Shown: positions 9,001 through 17,719, counted from the first letter of the stretch. The stretch: DNA of 64,000 bases from an uncultured Desulfovibrio sp. (GCA_944327295.1 CALVHF010000003.1:62001-126000), one strand, 5' to 3'. The notes: generated from the letters alone by a model not told the origin. Translations and numbers: made by a program.

Positions 9001-10314
9001 CGAAACCGCACCATCCTGCACTTCCAGGCACTTCATGTCCTGGCCGCCAATGTCGATGACATAGGTGCATTCGGGCTCCATGAAGCAGGCGGCCTTCAGA
9101 TGCGCCACGGTCTCCACTTCCGAGATCTGGGCATTGAAGGCAGCCTTGGCCAGATTGGCCCCGTAGCCTGTGGTGCCTATGCCGCGCAGGCGTGCCCCTT
9201 CGGGAATGCTTTCCAGCAGGGTGATGAGATAGGGGATGAGCGTTTTCAAAGGATCGCCGTCATTGCGGGCATAGGACTGCTCAAGCACGGCGCCGGTCTC
9301 GTCAATGAGCACGCTTTTCACCGTGGTGGAGCCGAGGTCCACACCAAGGAAGAGATCGCCTGTGGCCTCTTCGAGCTTGCCCTGACGGATGGCGTCCCTG
9401 GCATGCCTGGCTCTGAAGGCCGCATAGTCGGCCTCGTCCTTGAACAGGGGCGGCAGGGACTGGGTGATTTCCGCCGAGTCTGTCCTGCTTGTGAGCCGCT
9501 GGATGAGTTCCGTGACAGCCACTGGCACGCCCTTTTCCATCTGCGCCGAGAGGGCAGCGCCTCTGGCCACCATGAACTGGCCCTCGGGGAAGGTCAGGGT
9601 CTGTTCCGGAGTCAGGTGCAGAGTTGCCACAAAGCGCTTCACAAGCTCGGGCAGAAAGTGCAGGGGGCCGCCCAGGAAGGCAACATTGCCCCTGATGGGC
9701 TGGCCGCAGGCAAGGCCGCTGATGGTCTGTTCCACCACGGCCTGCAGCACGGAGATGGCGAGATCCTCTCTGGAAACACCCTCATTGAGCAGGGAGACAA
9801 GATCCGTCTTGGCAAAGACGCCGCAGCGGGAGGCAATGGGATGAATGGCCTTGGCCTGGGAGGCCAGGGTATTCAGGCCAAGCGTGTCCGTATGCAGCAG
9901 TGTGGCCATCTGATCGATAAAAGCGCCTGTGCCGCCGGCACAGGCTTCGTTCATGCGCAGGTCGATACTGCGGCCAAAGTAGAGAATCTTGGCGTCTTCG
10001 CCGCCCAGCTCAATGGCCACATCCGTCTGCGGAGCGACCTTGGCGATGATGCGGGAGGAGGCAATGACTTCCTGCACAAAGGGCACCTCCAGGGATTGGG
10101 CCAGATTCAGGGCCGCAGAGCCTGTGACTGCGCCCTGCAGAAGGACATTGGGAAACTGCGCGTGCAGCTCCTGCAGGATATCGGCAAGAGTCTGCCTGGA
10201 GGCGGATCCGTGGCGCTGATATTTCTGAAAGAGGATATTCCCCTGGGCATCGGCAAGGACGGCTTTGACAGTGATGGATCCCAGGTCGATGCCAAGGTAG
10301 AGTGGGTCAGTCAT
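6079..10314 (-). CDS. Giant acyl-CoA dehydratase activase (BcrA/BadF/HgdC family) fused to dehydratase-like region
   Basis: 1411 residues from the ATG at 10314 (GGAG three to four bases upstream); a TTG at 10329 is less likely. Two ASKHA ATPase domains are visible: GIDLGSITVK at the N-terminus with NEACAGGTGAF, and GVDLGSTTVKS near 327 with NEACSSGCGAF. The cysteines in NEAC and in SRCGVF / SRCTVF match the [4Fe-4S] ligands of the HgdC activator of 2-hydroxyacyl-CoA dehydratases. From about residue 665 the chain resembles DUF2229 and the HgdB-type subunit (PSQTVCFPAK, YPCIPRE, SCPVVCGYPE). In characterised relatives the activator uses ATP to send one low-potential electron to a dehydratase or reductase. 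Here both halves are in one protein, and no hydratase, CoA-transferase or ferredoxin gene is adjacent. The substrate is therefore unknown. Confidence 0.88.
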   Translation of the reverse strand: MTDPLYLGIDLGSITVKAVLADAQGNILFQKYQRHGSASRQTLADILQELHAQFPNVLLQGAVTGSAALNLAQSLEVPFVQEVIASSRIIAKVAPQTDVAIELGGEDAKILYFGRSIDLRMNEACAGGTGAFIDQMATLLHTDTLGLNTLASQAKAIHPIASRCGVFAKTDLVSLLNEGVSREDLAISVLQAVVEQTISGLACGQPIRGNVAFLGGPLHFLPELVKRFVATLHLTPEQTLTFPEGQFMVARGAALSAQMEKGVPVAVTELIQRLTSRTDSAEITQSLPPLFKDEADYAAFRARHARDAIRQGKLEEATGDLFLGVDLGSTTVKSVLIDETGAVLEQSYARNDGDPLKTLIPYLITLLESIPEGARLRGIGTTGYGANLAKAAFNAQISEVETVAHLKAACFMEPECTYVIDIGGQDMKCLEVQDGAVSDVRLNEACSSGCGAFLQTFATSLGMSMPSFVQAALFARQPVDLGSRCTVFMNSKVKQAQKEGASVPDIAAGLCYSVVRNALYKVLRLRSPEDLGEHVLVQGGSFLNDALLRIMENMLHREVTRPSLSGHMGAYGIALMCLGHRDTLAPCTLTAQELRNLSFKSKAVLCKGCGNRCHLTVNTFSNGQRLVSGNRCERGGEVRSKSTPHLPSIYEWKEKRLFDYTPLAENQAPRGRIGIPRVLNMYERYPFWFTLFTSLGYRVELSPVSSKDIYSLGLSSMPSQTVCFPAKLAHGHVNYLIEQKLPHIFYPCIPRERIENKDAFDCYSCPVVCGYPEVVRLNTEELLKGESILHTPYLNPEDPSSMARTLAEEFGLPKREVKKALTRAYEALAAYRQELKEEARRIISLVKEQGVTGIVLCGRPYHVDPLVHHGIPNLISSLGAAILSEDSVASLYADEVDVEEKTPLRVVDQWTFPSRLYRAARVVANHEELELVQLTSFGCGIDAVTSDQVAEILHRAGKMHTLLKIDEGPSLGAARIRIRSLLASIEERREQRRKARQRKVDDYLVHPPVFTVPMRKSFDIIAPQMSPVHFAFAESVFRGSGYNFYVLPTVSAKDIETGLKYVNNDACYPAQVVIGQLIGALQSGAVDPKHCALLLSQTCGPCRATNYPGLLKRALKEAGYENVPALTLRSQTGTYQPGFTFTRSLFNNTFKAILYGDMIQRLSQHTYTYEINKGDTDALIKKWVDLVGADFAAGKDRDLDADMQAMARDFGSIAMYSEKRPRVGIVGEILLCYHPDANRHIADLTRQEGGEPVLADMVDFFLYCFSDPIYQWQRLGGKALPAFLGWYFIQKFDHMRNALRKALAGSRFPQVAKFKDLFASAGKLISPGYQAGEGWLLSAELLKFISQGTTNALCLQPFGCLPNHVVGRGVFKEIKRLCADANLMAMDYEAGSSEANLLNRVKLFMSMASDR

Positions 10315-10914
10315 AAACTCCTGCTCCAATCAGGAAACAACATACAGGTCCAGCGGTGCTGCCGTCAGGGCCTGCTTTATATATGAAAAGCCTGGCGGGC
10401 ACGCCCGGGCTTTTGCTGAAGTTTTGAGGGACAGCATACATTGGGAACAGTATACCCCGGCATGGCCTCTGATGCAAGGAAGATGTCCCTGCTTTGAGAA
10501 AGGACGGCTGGAGCAGCCTTCTGGTTGTCACTCGAATGTCAGATAAAGAGTACGGAGATTTTTTGTGCCCTGTCTACGGACAGGAAAAGGGGCACAAGCG
10601 CTCTTGTACGGCAAGAATACAGATGCTTGGTCAGAGAAAGGACATCAGGCACGCTGTTTTTGCGATAAGCGCCCTGTACAGTGTTCCGATTTTTTTACTT
10701 GCACAAGTTATGCAAATATTGTCGGCAGCGAATGCAAGACCTGTCTCAGTTTGCCTGGCTGCGCCCTCTTGCAGGGAACGCACCTGAAACGGGGATATGC
10801 AGACACAAAAGGCATGACCTTATGGAAGAAGGCCCTGAAAAAGAAGTTTTGCCAGAAGTGGCAAAGACGTATACACTTTCAGGCATCTTGGAGGGATTGG
10901 GAGGACGGAGCAGG
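10315..10914. other. Divergent intergenic region between activase and TetR gene
   Basis: 600 bases with no convincing gene. It contains CTGTACAGTG at 10674-10683 (a motif seen in other spacers here), a T-rich stretch, and an imperfect 17-bp palindrome at 10699-10715. Confidence 0.5.
10699..10715. promoter_or_regulatory. Candidate operator, 17-bp imperfect palindrome
   Basis: TTGCACAAGTTATGCAA is self-complementary at 14 of 16 non-central positions. It lies 200 bases upstream of a TetR gene and 385 bases from the divergent activase gene. TetR proteins commonly bind 15-20 bp palindromes, so autoregulation is possible. Confidence 0.35.
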
Positions 10915-11538
10915 ATGTCGAAACTCAAGGAACAGATATTGCGGAGCGCCTGGCAGCTTTTCAGGGAGCGCGGCTACGAGAATGTGTCCTTGCGGGCCAT
11001 TGCCGAACATGCGGGAACAACCATAGGCAATCTGACCTATCACTATCCGCAGAAGGAAGACCTCTTGTGCGCCATGCAGATTTCCACGCAGGGCGAGGCC
11101 CTGGCGCAGTACGGCAGCATGCCGGAGACGCCCGAGGACATTTTGCGTGAACTGCACGCCATGATAGAGCGCACGGAGAACATCATCCGCGAGCGGGCCT
11201 TCTATTTCAACAGCATTTTCAATCTCTGTCGGGATGTGCCCCCCCTGCGTACCAACGTGGAGAAGATCCGCGACATCGTCTACAATATCTACCTGAGTCG
11301 TTTCGAGGCCCTGCGCAACAGCGGTTACATGCGTGCCGACGTCCCCATGGACGTGTACAGCAATCTCATCCTGGGCATCATCCTGAGTATTTCAAGCTGG
11401 CTCTACGTCCAGGAAAACTTTCATGACAGGGCTTCGCAAGCATCCATAGCCGAAGTCCTCAAGGCACTCATCTTTGTCTGCCTGACAGAGAAGGGGACGG
11501 TCCTGTGGCAGGAGCTGGATGCAGGGAAAGAAGCCTGA
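10915..11538 (+). CDS. TetR/AcrR-family transcriptional regulator
   Basis: 207 residues. The ATG at 10915 follows GGAG at short spacing; an in-frame extension to 10681 looks non-coding. Residues 1-50 form the TetR helix-turn-helix: ILRSAWQLFRERGYENVSLRAIAEHAGTT is followed by the typical GNLTYHYPQKEDLL. The remaining 150 residues are a helical ligand-binding and dimer domain without recognisable specificity. The divergent neighbour is the large activase-dehydratase and the convergent one is the porin; no efflux pump is adjacent, so its target is unclear. Confidence 0.88.
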   Translation: MSKLKEQILRSAWQLFRERGYENVSLRAIAEHAGTTIGNLTYHYPQKEDLLCAMQISTQGEALAQYGSMPETPEDILRELHAMIERTENIIRERAFYFNSIFNLCRDVPPLRTNVEKIRDIVYNIYLSRFEALRNSGYMRADVPMDVYSNLILGIILSISSWLYVQENFHDRASQASIAEVLKALIFVCLTEKGTVLWQELDAGKEA

Positions 11539-11579
11539 AGCTGACCTGTGTTCCTGCCGAAAGGACAAAATTTGGACGA

Positions 11580-11622
11580 CAAAAAAGCGGGCCATTGTCG
11601 GAAATTCTGACAATGGCCCGCA
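11580..11622 (-). terminator. Terminator of the porin gene
   Basis: GCGGGCCATTGTC and GACAATGGCCCGC pair perfectly (13 bp) around a nine-base loop. On the minus strand the hairpin is followed by T6. It lies 40 bases past the porin stop. Confidence 0.85.
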
Positions 11623-11660
11623 CACGTTTTAGAAGCTGTGAACGCTTCTTGCGTCAGGCT

Positions 11661-13193
11661 TTAGAAGGTGTAGGCAAAGATGAGCTGAGCCTTCCAGGCG
11701 TCCTGCTTTTCATAGGCAGAAGCATAGTTGGCTCTCTTCCAGGTGTCCTGATCGATGAAGTTCACCACATAGCCCAGTTCCAGGTTGATCTCGAGGTTTT
11801 CGTAGATCTGGTAGGCATTGACCAGGTTGAATTCCAGCAGACCATCGTTGGTGGTCAGATAGACTTCCTGGTCATGATAACCGGTAAAGGCTTCGCCCTG
11901 ACCGGAAGCCCAGCCCCAGGAATTGTTGGCGTACTTGGCCATATTGGGGGAGTTGGTGCCGCCCCAGTAGGCCACACGGAAGGTGTGCTTGAGGTCTTCC
12001 AGGAAGCTCATGTCGCGCACCTGCAGGCCGATGCCCCAGGTACCGGTGTAGGACATGTTGCGGTCGTAGAGTGCTGCAGTTGTGGACCAGCCCCAGTTGC
12101 CATCACCAAAGAAGGAGGTGAAGTTGCCGCAGGGGGAGATGGTGGGCATGCGCTCGGAGCCGTTCTTGGGATTGCTGTCGTCACCGGAAGCATACCAGCC
12201 GAAGATGCCGGGGGTACCCCAGTCCATCTTGTATTCGATCAGGGCCTTGGCAATCCAGCCCTCGCGGCGGCTGTCGTAACGCTTGGGGGTGTTGTCTCGG
12301 TCGTACAGCCATCCGCGGCCCATGCTTTCCATGAAGCCGTAGTTGAAGTCGATCTGGATGTTCAGCGGATCCCAGAGGCTCAGCTTGATCGGAATGCCGG
12401 CCCAGAAGGCGCTGGTATTGGCCTTGCTGCGACCAAACATGCCATCAGAACGCCAGCGGGCAGTGTCCTGGTAGCCATTCAGCGTATAGGCTGTGCGGTA
12501 GTTGTCGTTATCACGGAAGGCATTCTGGCCGATGACACCGTACATGACCCAGGGCGTGGCCTCGATGCCGTCAAAGGTCAGGGGCAGGGCCAGGGAGAAG
12601 AGGTCTACGTTGTCAAGATAATTTGTCTTGTGGTTGTCGTAACTGGCCCCTTGAACTTCATAGTTGTCATTGTAGGGACGGGCCCAGAAGCCGGTCAGCC
12701 CCACGTTTTCGGTGAACTGATAGGAGAAGGACACGGCAGCCACATCGTCGTCCAGGATGGCAGAGCCACCGGCAGCATTGGGCAGGGCCAGGCCCTGCAG
12801 GCCCATGCGGAACTTGAGATCTGTGTTCGGCACGGCCCAGTCGATGTAGGCGCGCTTCACTTCGATGATTGTGCCGTCGGCACCAAGGGCACCGCCGCTG
12901 CCGGCCTGGCCCCAGGTGGTGTCACCGATTTCGAAGAAGACGGTACCGGACAGGCTCTCGGAGGCCACGGCGTCGATCTGCAGACGGACGCGCTGGGCAG
13001 CAGTGAACTTGTCGCTGTTTTCAGCTTTTTTCATCTTCCCGCCGGCTTCGCGGGTTTTGTTGATGAGGCTGCCATCGCCACCGGCAAAGCCCATCAGCCA
13101 CTGGCCGGAAGCTTTGAAGTCGATGGCCTGGGCACCATTGGCTGCAGAGAAGACAAGGCCTGCAGCCAGAACAAGAGTCATAAGACGTTTCAT
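11661..13193 (-). CDS. Outer-membrane homotrimeric porin (Desulfovibrio type)
   Basis: 510 residues. The ATG at 13193 starts a classical signal peptide (MKRLMTLVLAAGLVFSAANG, cleaved near AQA). The mature chain alternates polar and aromatic residues as expected for a beta-barrel and ends in aromatic F (AQLIFAYTF), a normal outer-membrane assembly signal. It opens with IDFKASGQWLMGF and has many W, Y and G residues, as in the abundant porins annotated in Desulfovibrio species. It allows passive diffusion of small solutes through the outer membrane. It is a single-gene unit with its own strong terminator. Such porins are usually among the most expressed proteins. Confidence 0.85.
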   Translation of the reverse strand: MKRLMTLVLAAGLVFSAANGAQAIDFKASGQWLMGFAGGDGSLINKTREAGGKMKKAENSDKFTAAQRVRLQIDAVASESLSGTVFFEIGDTTWGQAGSGGALGADGTIIEVKRAYIDWAVPNTDLKFRMGLQGLALPNAAGGSAILDDDVAAVSFSYQFTENVGLTGFWARPYNDNYEVQGASYDNHKTNYLDNVDLFSLALPLTFDGIEATPWVMYGVIGQNAFRDNDNYRTAYTLNGYQDTARWRSDGMFGRSKANTSAFWAGIPIKLSLWDPLNIQIDFNYGFMESMGRGWLYDRDNTPKRYDSRREGWIAKALIEYKMDWGTPGIFGWYASGDDSNPKNGSERMPTISPCGNFTSFFGDGNWGWSTTAALYDRNMSYTGTWGIGLQVRDMSFLEDLKHTFRVAYWGGTNSPNMAKYANNSWGWASGQGEAFTGYHDQEVYLTTNDGLLEFNLVNAYQIYENLEINLELGYVVNFIDQDTWKRANYASAYEKQDAWKAQLIFAYTF

Positions 13194-13392
13194 TGGGATC
13201 CCCCCCAAAAGAATAATGGAGCCTTTTGTTAAAGGCTATTCTCTAAGCCTACAGGAAAAACTGTTTTCTTGGCAAGTCTTTTTTTCTCTCTCATGCCCTG
13301 CTTGCAGAGTACTGCAAGGCAGGGGCAAAAGTTCCCCGTTTCTGTACATGTGCGTGGTCGCAGAACCGTTCGCCGTTGCAGCAGTACAGATC

Positions 13393-13424
13393 AAAAAAAG
13401 TGCAGCCCATACTTTGGACTGCAC
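13393..13424 (-). terminator. Terminator of the zinc-ribbon gene at 13461
   Basis: On the minus strand GTGCAGTCCA pairs with TGGGCTGCAC (one mismatch) and is followed by T7. It lies 36 bases past the stop. Confidence 0.75.
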
Positions 13425-13460
13425 CTGCATGAAGGAGGGATGGGCTCAGTGCCGGTCTGC

Positions 13461-13739
13461 CTAAACAAATTCCTGACAGGCGGCAGCCCTGCCTTCGGCC
13501 GTGATGACCTGCATGAACTTGATGAGGGCATCGTCCACAGGCACTATGGGAAACTGCTTGTGGCACTGCGGGCAGGAAATGACCACCGGCTTGAGGGGCG
13601 AGCTCACACGAATGACCTTCTGGCAGAAGGGGCAGGCATAGTGAAAGGCTATGTCCATGCCCATGGGCGCCACGGGCGTGGTCAGGGAACCGTTCATGAG
13701 ACCGCCGCGACGGCCTTGAATGTCTTCGTTCCTTTGCAT
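13461..13739 (-). CDS. Small zinc-ribbon protein, hypothetical
   Basis: 92 residues. The ATG at 13739 follows AAGG. CPFC (36-39) and CPQC (56-59) form a two-knuckle zinc ribbon in the context YACPFCQKVIRVSSPLKPVVISCPQCHKQFPIVPVDDAL, which resembles short MJ0042-like or rubredoxin-like ribbons. The C-terminal 25 residues are probably helical. No enzymatic motif is present. It lies between the porin gene and gpmI with its own terminator. Function unknown. Confidence 0.65.
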   Translation of the reverse strand: MQRNEDIQGRRGGLMNGSLTTPVAPMGMDIAFHYACPFCQKVIRVSSPLKPVVISCPQCHKQFPIVPVDDALIKFMQVITAEGRAAACQEFV

Positions 13740-13831
13740 GGCACTACCTTTTTGTATTGATTGTTGCGGAGTGATTGTTGCCTTTGGGAAAAGGCCGGTT
13801 TCCGGGCAAGGCTTTGTTCGTGTCCAAGGGC

Positions 13832-15373
13832 CTATGAGTCTGAGTCCACAAGAGACGTGCCGTTCATGGCTGCGGGCACATCCATGTGCCACAGGCGCAG
13901 TATGGTCACGGCCACATCGGCAAGCTTGCCGCTTTTCAGGGCCGGGATGGATCCTGCCTGCTCGGAGGCGTCGAGCAGGATGCAGGGCACGGGATTGGTG
14001 GTATGGGCCGTATGGGGTTTGCCGTGCTCGTCGAGCATCTTTTCGCAGTTGCCGTGGTCGGCAATGAGGATCATGCGTCCCCTGCGGGCCTTCACTGCTT
14101 CCACCATGCGTCCCACGCAGGCATCCACGGTCTCGCAGGCCGTGACGGCGGCAGGAATCACGCCGGTGTGGCCGACCATGTCGCCATTGGCAAGATTGCA
14201 GACCACAAGATCATACATGCCCTTGTTCCAGGCCTCCACGAAGCGGTCCGTCACTTCCGCGGCACTCATGGCCGGGGCAAGATCATAGGTGGCAACGGAC
14301 CTTGGCGAGGGCACAAGGATGCGGTCCTCGCCGGCAAAGGGCTCTTCCACGCCGCCGTTGAAGAAGAAGGTGACGTGCGCGTACTTTTCGGTCTCTGCCA
14401 GCCTGAGCTGCTTCAGCCCGGCCTGTGAAACCACTTCGCCGAGCACCATGGGAATGTCCTGGTCCGGGAAGGCCACGGGAATGGTGAGCTGGGCATCGTA
14501 GCTTGTCATGGAGGCAACGCCGGCAAGGCTGGGCAGACTGCCGCGATCAAAAGCGTCAAAGCCTGGCAGAGTCAGGGCAGAGACAATTTCGCGCATGCGG
14601 TCGGCCCTGAAGTTGAAGAAGAAGACGCCATCCCCGTCCCTGAGACCGGGCGCTCTTTTGCTCACCCACACGGGCTTCACAAACTCGTCATAGACCTTTT
14701 CGTCATAGGACGCCTGCAGAGCCGCCACGGCTCCCTGATGCACAGGGCCTTCGCCGTGCACGAGCAGGTTGAAGGCCTGAGAGACGCGCTCCCAGCGCTT
14801 GTCGCGGTCCATGGCATAGAAGCGGCCGTAGAGGGCGGCTATTTCCTGATCGGGATACTGGGCAAGTTCTGCTTCCAGGGCACGGACATAGGAGAGGCCG
14901 CTGTCCGGCGGCGTGTCCCTGCCGTCGAGCAGGCAGTGCACGCACACGGGCACGCCGGCCTCGCGGGCCAGGCGGCACAGGGCAAAGAGGTGGTTGATAT
15001 GGCTGTGCACGCCGCCGTCGGAGAGCAGGCCGGCAAGGTGCAGGGTGCCGCCGCTCTTTTTGGTCCTGGCAAGCAGATCGCAGATGACCGGATTGGTGGC
15101 AAAGGAGCCGTCTTCTATGGCCACGTCAATGCGGGTCATGTCCTGGTAGACAATGCGGCCTGCACCAATGTTCAGATGCCCGACCTCGGAATTGCCCATG
15201 TAGCCTTCGGGAAGGCCCACGGCTCTCCCAGAGGCGGTGAGCTCGGAATGGGGGCAGGAGGCGAGAAGGGCATCAATGTTGGGCGTTCGGGCCAGGGAGG
15301 CGGCATTGCCCGGGCCGGCAGGCGCAATGCCCCAGCCGTCCAGGATCAGCAGCAGAGTAGGCGTCGGGCGCAT
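13832..15373 (-). CDS. gpmI: 2,3-bisphosphoglycerate-independent phosphoglycerate mutase
   Basis: 513 residues, the normal length for this family. It interconverts 3- and 2-phosphoglycerate in glycolysis/gluconeogenesis using two manganese ions. The start MRPTPTLLLILDGWG has the metal-binding Asp12. Catalytic Ser62 lies in GYMGNSEVGHLNIGAG. Further family motifs are HCLLDGRDTPP, FFNFRADRMREI, FFNGGVEEPF and the metal site ADHGNCEKM. The ATG at 15373 starts one base after the rsfS stop, so the two are co-transcribed and probably translationally coupled. Confidence 0.95.
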   Translation of the reverse strand: MRPTPTLLLILDGWGIAPAGPGNAASLARTPNIDALLASCPHSELTASGRAVGLPEGYMGNSEVGHLNIGAGRIVYQDMTRIDVAIEDGSFATNPVICDLLARTKKSGGTLHLAGLLSDGGVHSHINHLFALCRLAREAGVPVCVHCLLDGRDTPPDSGLSYVRALEAELAQYPDQEIAALYGRFYAMDRDKRWERVSQAFNLLVHGEGPVHQGAVAALQASYDEKVYDEFVKPVWVSKRAPGLRDGDGVFFFNFRADRMREIVSALTLPGFDAFDRGSLPSLAGVASMTSYDAQLTIPVAFPDQDIPMVLGEVVSQAGLKQLRLAETEKYAHVTFFFNGGVEEPFAGEDRILVPSPRSVATYDLAPAMSAAEVTDRFVEAWNKGMYDLVVCNLANGDMVGHTGVIPAAVTACETVDACVGRMVEAVKARRGRMILIADHGNCEKMLDEHGKPHTAHTTNPVPCILLDASEQAGSIPALKSGKLADVAVTILRLWHMDVPAAMNGTSLVDSDS

Positions 15374-15374
15374 A

Positions 15375-15791
15375 TCAGGCTCCCTGCTCGGCGGCATGAG
15401 CCATGGCCTGCAGCTCTTCCTTGCTGGCAGGCACGCTCCAGAGGGCTTCCAGCTTGTAGAGGCTCCTTGTGTCTGCCTGGAAGATGTTGACGACAAAGTC
15501 GTTGCAGTCCACGAGAATCCACTGGCCAACGGTATATCCGTCCATGCGCAGGAATTCGTAGTTCTTTTCGCCGCACAGGCGGTTCACGCCGTCGGCAAGG
15601 CTCTGGGCGTGGCGCACGGACGTGGCCGAGGCAATGATCATGGCCTCGGTGAAGGCGCCGCGGCCGGCAAGATCCAGGACAGTAACGTCACCGGCCTTGT
15701 GTTCCTTGAGCCAGGCTTCGACGTCGGCGATTTTGTCTGCGACAGGGAGTTCCGAATATTTCTTGGGAGAAGTCTGAAGTGTGTTTGGCAT
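15375..15791 (-). CDS. rsfS: Ribosomal silencing factor RsfS
   Basis: 138 residues. Members bind ribosomal protein uL14 and block joining of the 30S and 50S subunits when nutrients are scarce. The conserved core is present: DVTVLDL, FTEAMIIASATSVRHAQSLAD, and GYTVGQWILVDCNDFVVNIF followed by YKLEALW. The start MPNTLQTSPKKYSEL gives a slightly long N-terminus. It is first in a two-gene unit with gpmI. In many bacteria rsfS sits next to nadD and proA instead, so the gpmI pairing is lineage-specific. Confidence 0.93.
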   Translation of the reverse strand: MPNTLQTSPKKYSELPVADKIADVEAWLKEHKAGDVTVLDLAGRGAFTEAMIIASATSVRHAQSLADGVNRLCGEKNYEFLRMDGYTVGQWILVDCNDFVVNIFQADTRSLYKLEALWSVPASKEELQAMAHAAEQGA

Positions 15792-16307
15792 TGCAGTCTG
15801 ATGTCTTGCGGCGTTTTGGGTTGGGGACAGTCGGAGAAGACATTTTTACAACAGCCCGGGGAAGGGCTGCTGTCTTCCCTTGATCCGTGATATAAAAGTT
15901 GGTATTTTAGTAGAGTTACTGACTTTTTCAGTAAGGAATGCCAGTTACGGGCCTCGTTGGCCATGTTCGTCCCAGGCACTGGGGCGGCGCGCACTGGGGA
16001 GATTTTCGCGTAACTGGGGCACGGCAGGCCCTGAAACAGGGCAGGAGCGCCGGGAAGCTGCAGAAGAGGGCACGTTGTGCGATCCTCCGTGCAGGCACTT
16101 CCATGGCGCAAGGGGAAGGGGCAGTCTGCTTTTCGCAGTCTGCCCGTCCTGTCCACCAGTGGTGGACGCCGTATCAGTTCACAGGCAGACACGGCATGCT
16201 CTGCCGCCGCGTCGGCTGTTAGCACACAAAAGGCAGAAAGGCAAAAATTTTATGGCGTCTTGCCTTCCTGACTGGCCGGGATCCCCACGGAAATCCGGCC
16301 ATTTGGG
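15792..16307. other. Divergent intergenic region rsfS / phenylacetate-CoA ligase
   Basis: About 515 bases with no convincing gene. It holds TTACTGA/TCAGTAA (15916-15934, loop of five), a hairpin at 16119-16145 (GGGCAGTCTGC / GCAGTCTGCCC, one mismatch) and a perfect 17-bp palindrome at 16151-16167. Confidence 0.5.
16151..16167. promoter_or_regulatory. Perfect 17-bp palindrome upstream of paaK-like gene
   Basis: GTCCACCAGTGGTGGAC has two 8-bp arms around a central G. It lies about 140 bases before the ligase ATG and directly after a hairpin. It is a plausible dimeric repressor or activator site; the regulator is unknown. Confidence 0.4.
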
Positions 16308-17636
16308 ATGGGCGGACGCAAGACGGGTAATACTGTGCTCTTCGACATCAAGAATGAAACTCTTCCCAGGGAAGACCTCCGCAAATTGCAGCTGCAGCGT
16401 CTGCAGGATCTCTGCCGTCGTGTCTACGCCAATGTGCCCTTTTACAAGAAGCGTTTTGATGAAATGGGCATCAAGCCCTCGGATATCCGCAGCCTGAGCG
16501 ACTTGCGTCGCCTGCCCTTTACCGAAAAGCAGGACCTGCGCAACAATTATCCCTATGGCCTGTTTGCCGTGCCCAGGGAGAACATGGCCCGCGTGCACGC
16601 TTCCAGCGGAACCACGGGTCAGGCTGTCGTGGTGGGCTATACCCAGCGCGACCTTGAGAACTGGGGCAAGCTCATGGCCCGCTGCATGTGTGCCTGCGGC
16701 GTGACGCCCGAGGACATTGTGCATGTGGCCTATGGCTACGGTCTCTTCACGGGCGGCCTCGGTGCCCATGACGGCGCCCAGACCCTGGGTGCCATGGTCG
16801 TGCCGGCCTCCGGCGGTGCCACCAAGCGCCAGGCCCAGCTCCTCCGCGACCTTGGCGCCACAGTGCTCGCCTGCACGCCCTCCTTTGCCCTGCACCTGTG
16901 GGAAGCCGGCATGGAAACGGGCATCAATTTCCGTGACCTGCCCCTCAAGATAGGCATTTTCGGCGGTGAGCCCTGGTCCGAGAGCATGCGCCACAGCATG
17001 GAAGAGAAGATGGGCATTGACGCGCACAACATCTATGGTCTCTCCGAAATCATGGGCCCCGGCGTGGCCATCGACTGCATGGAGCACAACGGCATCCATT
17101 TGTGGGAAGATCACTTCCTGGCAGAAATCATCGATCCTGCCACCGGCGAGAACCTGCCCGATGGCGAAGTGGGCGAACTTGTCATCACCACCCTGACCAA
17201 GGAAGGCTCCCCGCTCATCCGCTACAGGACCAGGGATCTGACCTCCATCGACTCCACTCCCTGCCGCTGCGGACGCACCCATCTGCGCCTGAGCCGCCTT
17301 GCCGGCCGCACCGACGACATGCTTATCATCCGCGGCGTAAACGTCTTCCCGCAGCAGATTGAAAGCCTGCTCATGGAGACCAGGGGCGTCAGCCCGAACT
17401 ACCTCATTGTGGTGGATCGCCAGGGCTCCATGGATACCCTTGAGGTGCAGGTGGAAGTGACTCCGCAGCTCTTCAACGACAAGATCCGCGATCTGCAGGC
17501 TGTGGAAAGCCGTCTGCAGAACAGCATCAAGGAATTCTGCGGCGTGACCGCCAAGATCCGCCTCATGGAACCCCATTCCATTGAGCGTTCCGGCGGCAAG
17601 GCCACCCGTGTGCTCGATCGCCGTCCCCGGCAGTAG
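16308..17636 (+). CDS. paaK: Phenylacetate-CoA ligase family AMP-forming enzyme
   Basis: 442 residues, the usual PaaK length (about 430-440). It activates an aryl or acyl acid to the CoA thioester via an adenylate. Evidence: the P-loop [15 protein letters not shown] (98-112), [32 protein letters not shown] (A8-type RYRTxD), and [20 protein letters not shown] leading to the C-terminal lid domain. The start at 16308 has only a weak ribosome site; a GTG shortly downstream is possible. Sulfate reducers often carry several PaaK-like ligases, some for indoleacetate or phenylacetate from amino-acid fermentation. No iorAB or paa genes are adjacent, so the substrate is not assignable. Confidence 0.88.
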   Translation: MGGRKTGNTVLFDIKNETLPREDLRKLQLQRLQDLCRRVYANVPFYKKRFDEMGIKPSDIRSLSDLRRLPFTEKQDLRNNYPYGLFAVPRENMARVHASSGTTGQAVVVGYTQRDLENWGKLMARCMCACGVTPEDIVHVAYGYGLFTGGLGAHDGAQTLGAMVVPASGGATKRQAQLLRDLGATVLACTPSFALHLWEAGMETGINFRDLPLKIGIFGGEPWSESMRHSMEEKMGIDAHNIYGLSEIMGPGVAIDCMEHNGIHLWEDHFLAEIIDPATGENLPDGEVGELVITTLTKEGSPLIRYRTRDLTSIDSTPCRCGRTHLRLSRLAGRTDDMLIIRGVNVFPQQIESLLMETRGVSPNYLIVVDRQGSMDTLEVQVEVTPQLFNDKIRDLQAVESRLQNSIKEFCGVTAKIRLMEPHSIERSGGKATRVLDRRPRQ

Positions 17637-17719
17637 CAAGGAAGGGTATGGCTAATTGTCAGCAACAATTGATGAAAAAAATTTTGTGACAAAAAATAAC
17701 AAAAAATGTCAAAAACTGC

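Noticed and set aside
5860-10386. 1508-residue open frame on the plus strand
   Set aside because: Exact antisense of the activase-dehydratase gene, whose iron-sulfur and ATPase motifs are unmistakable; the long frame is a by-product of GC-rich codon use.
16179-17639. 486-residue minus-strand frame
   Set aside because: Antisense of the phenylacetate-CoA ligase.
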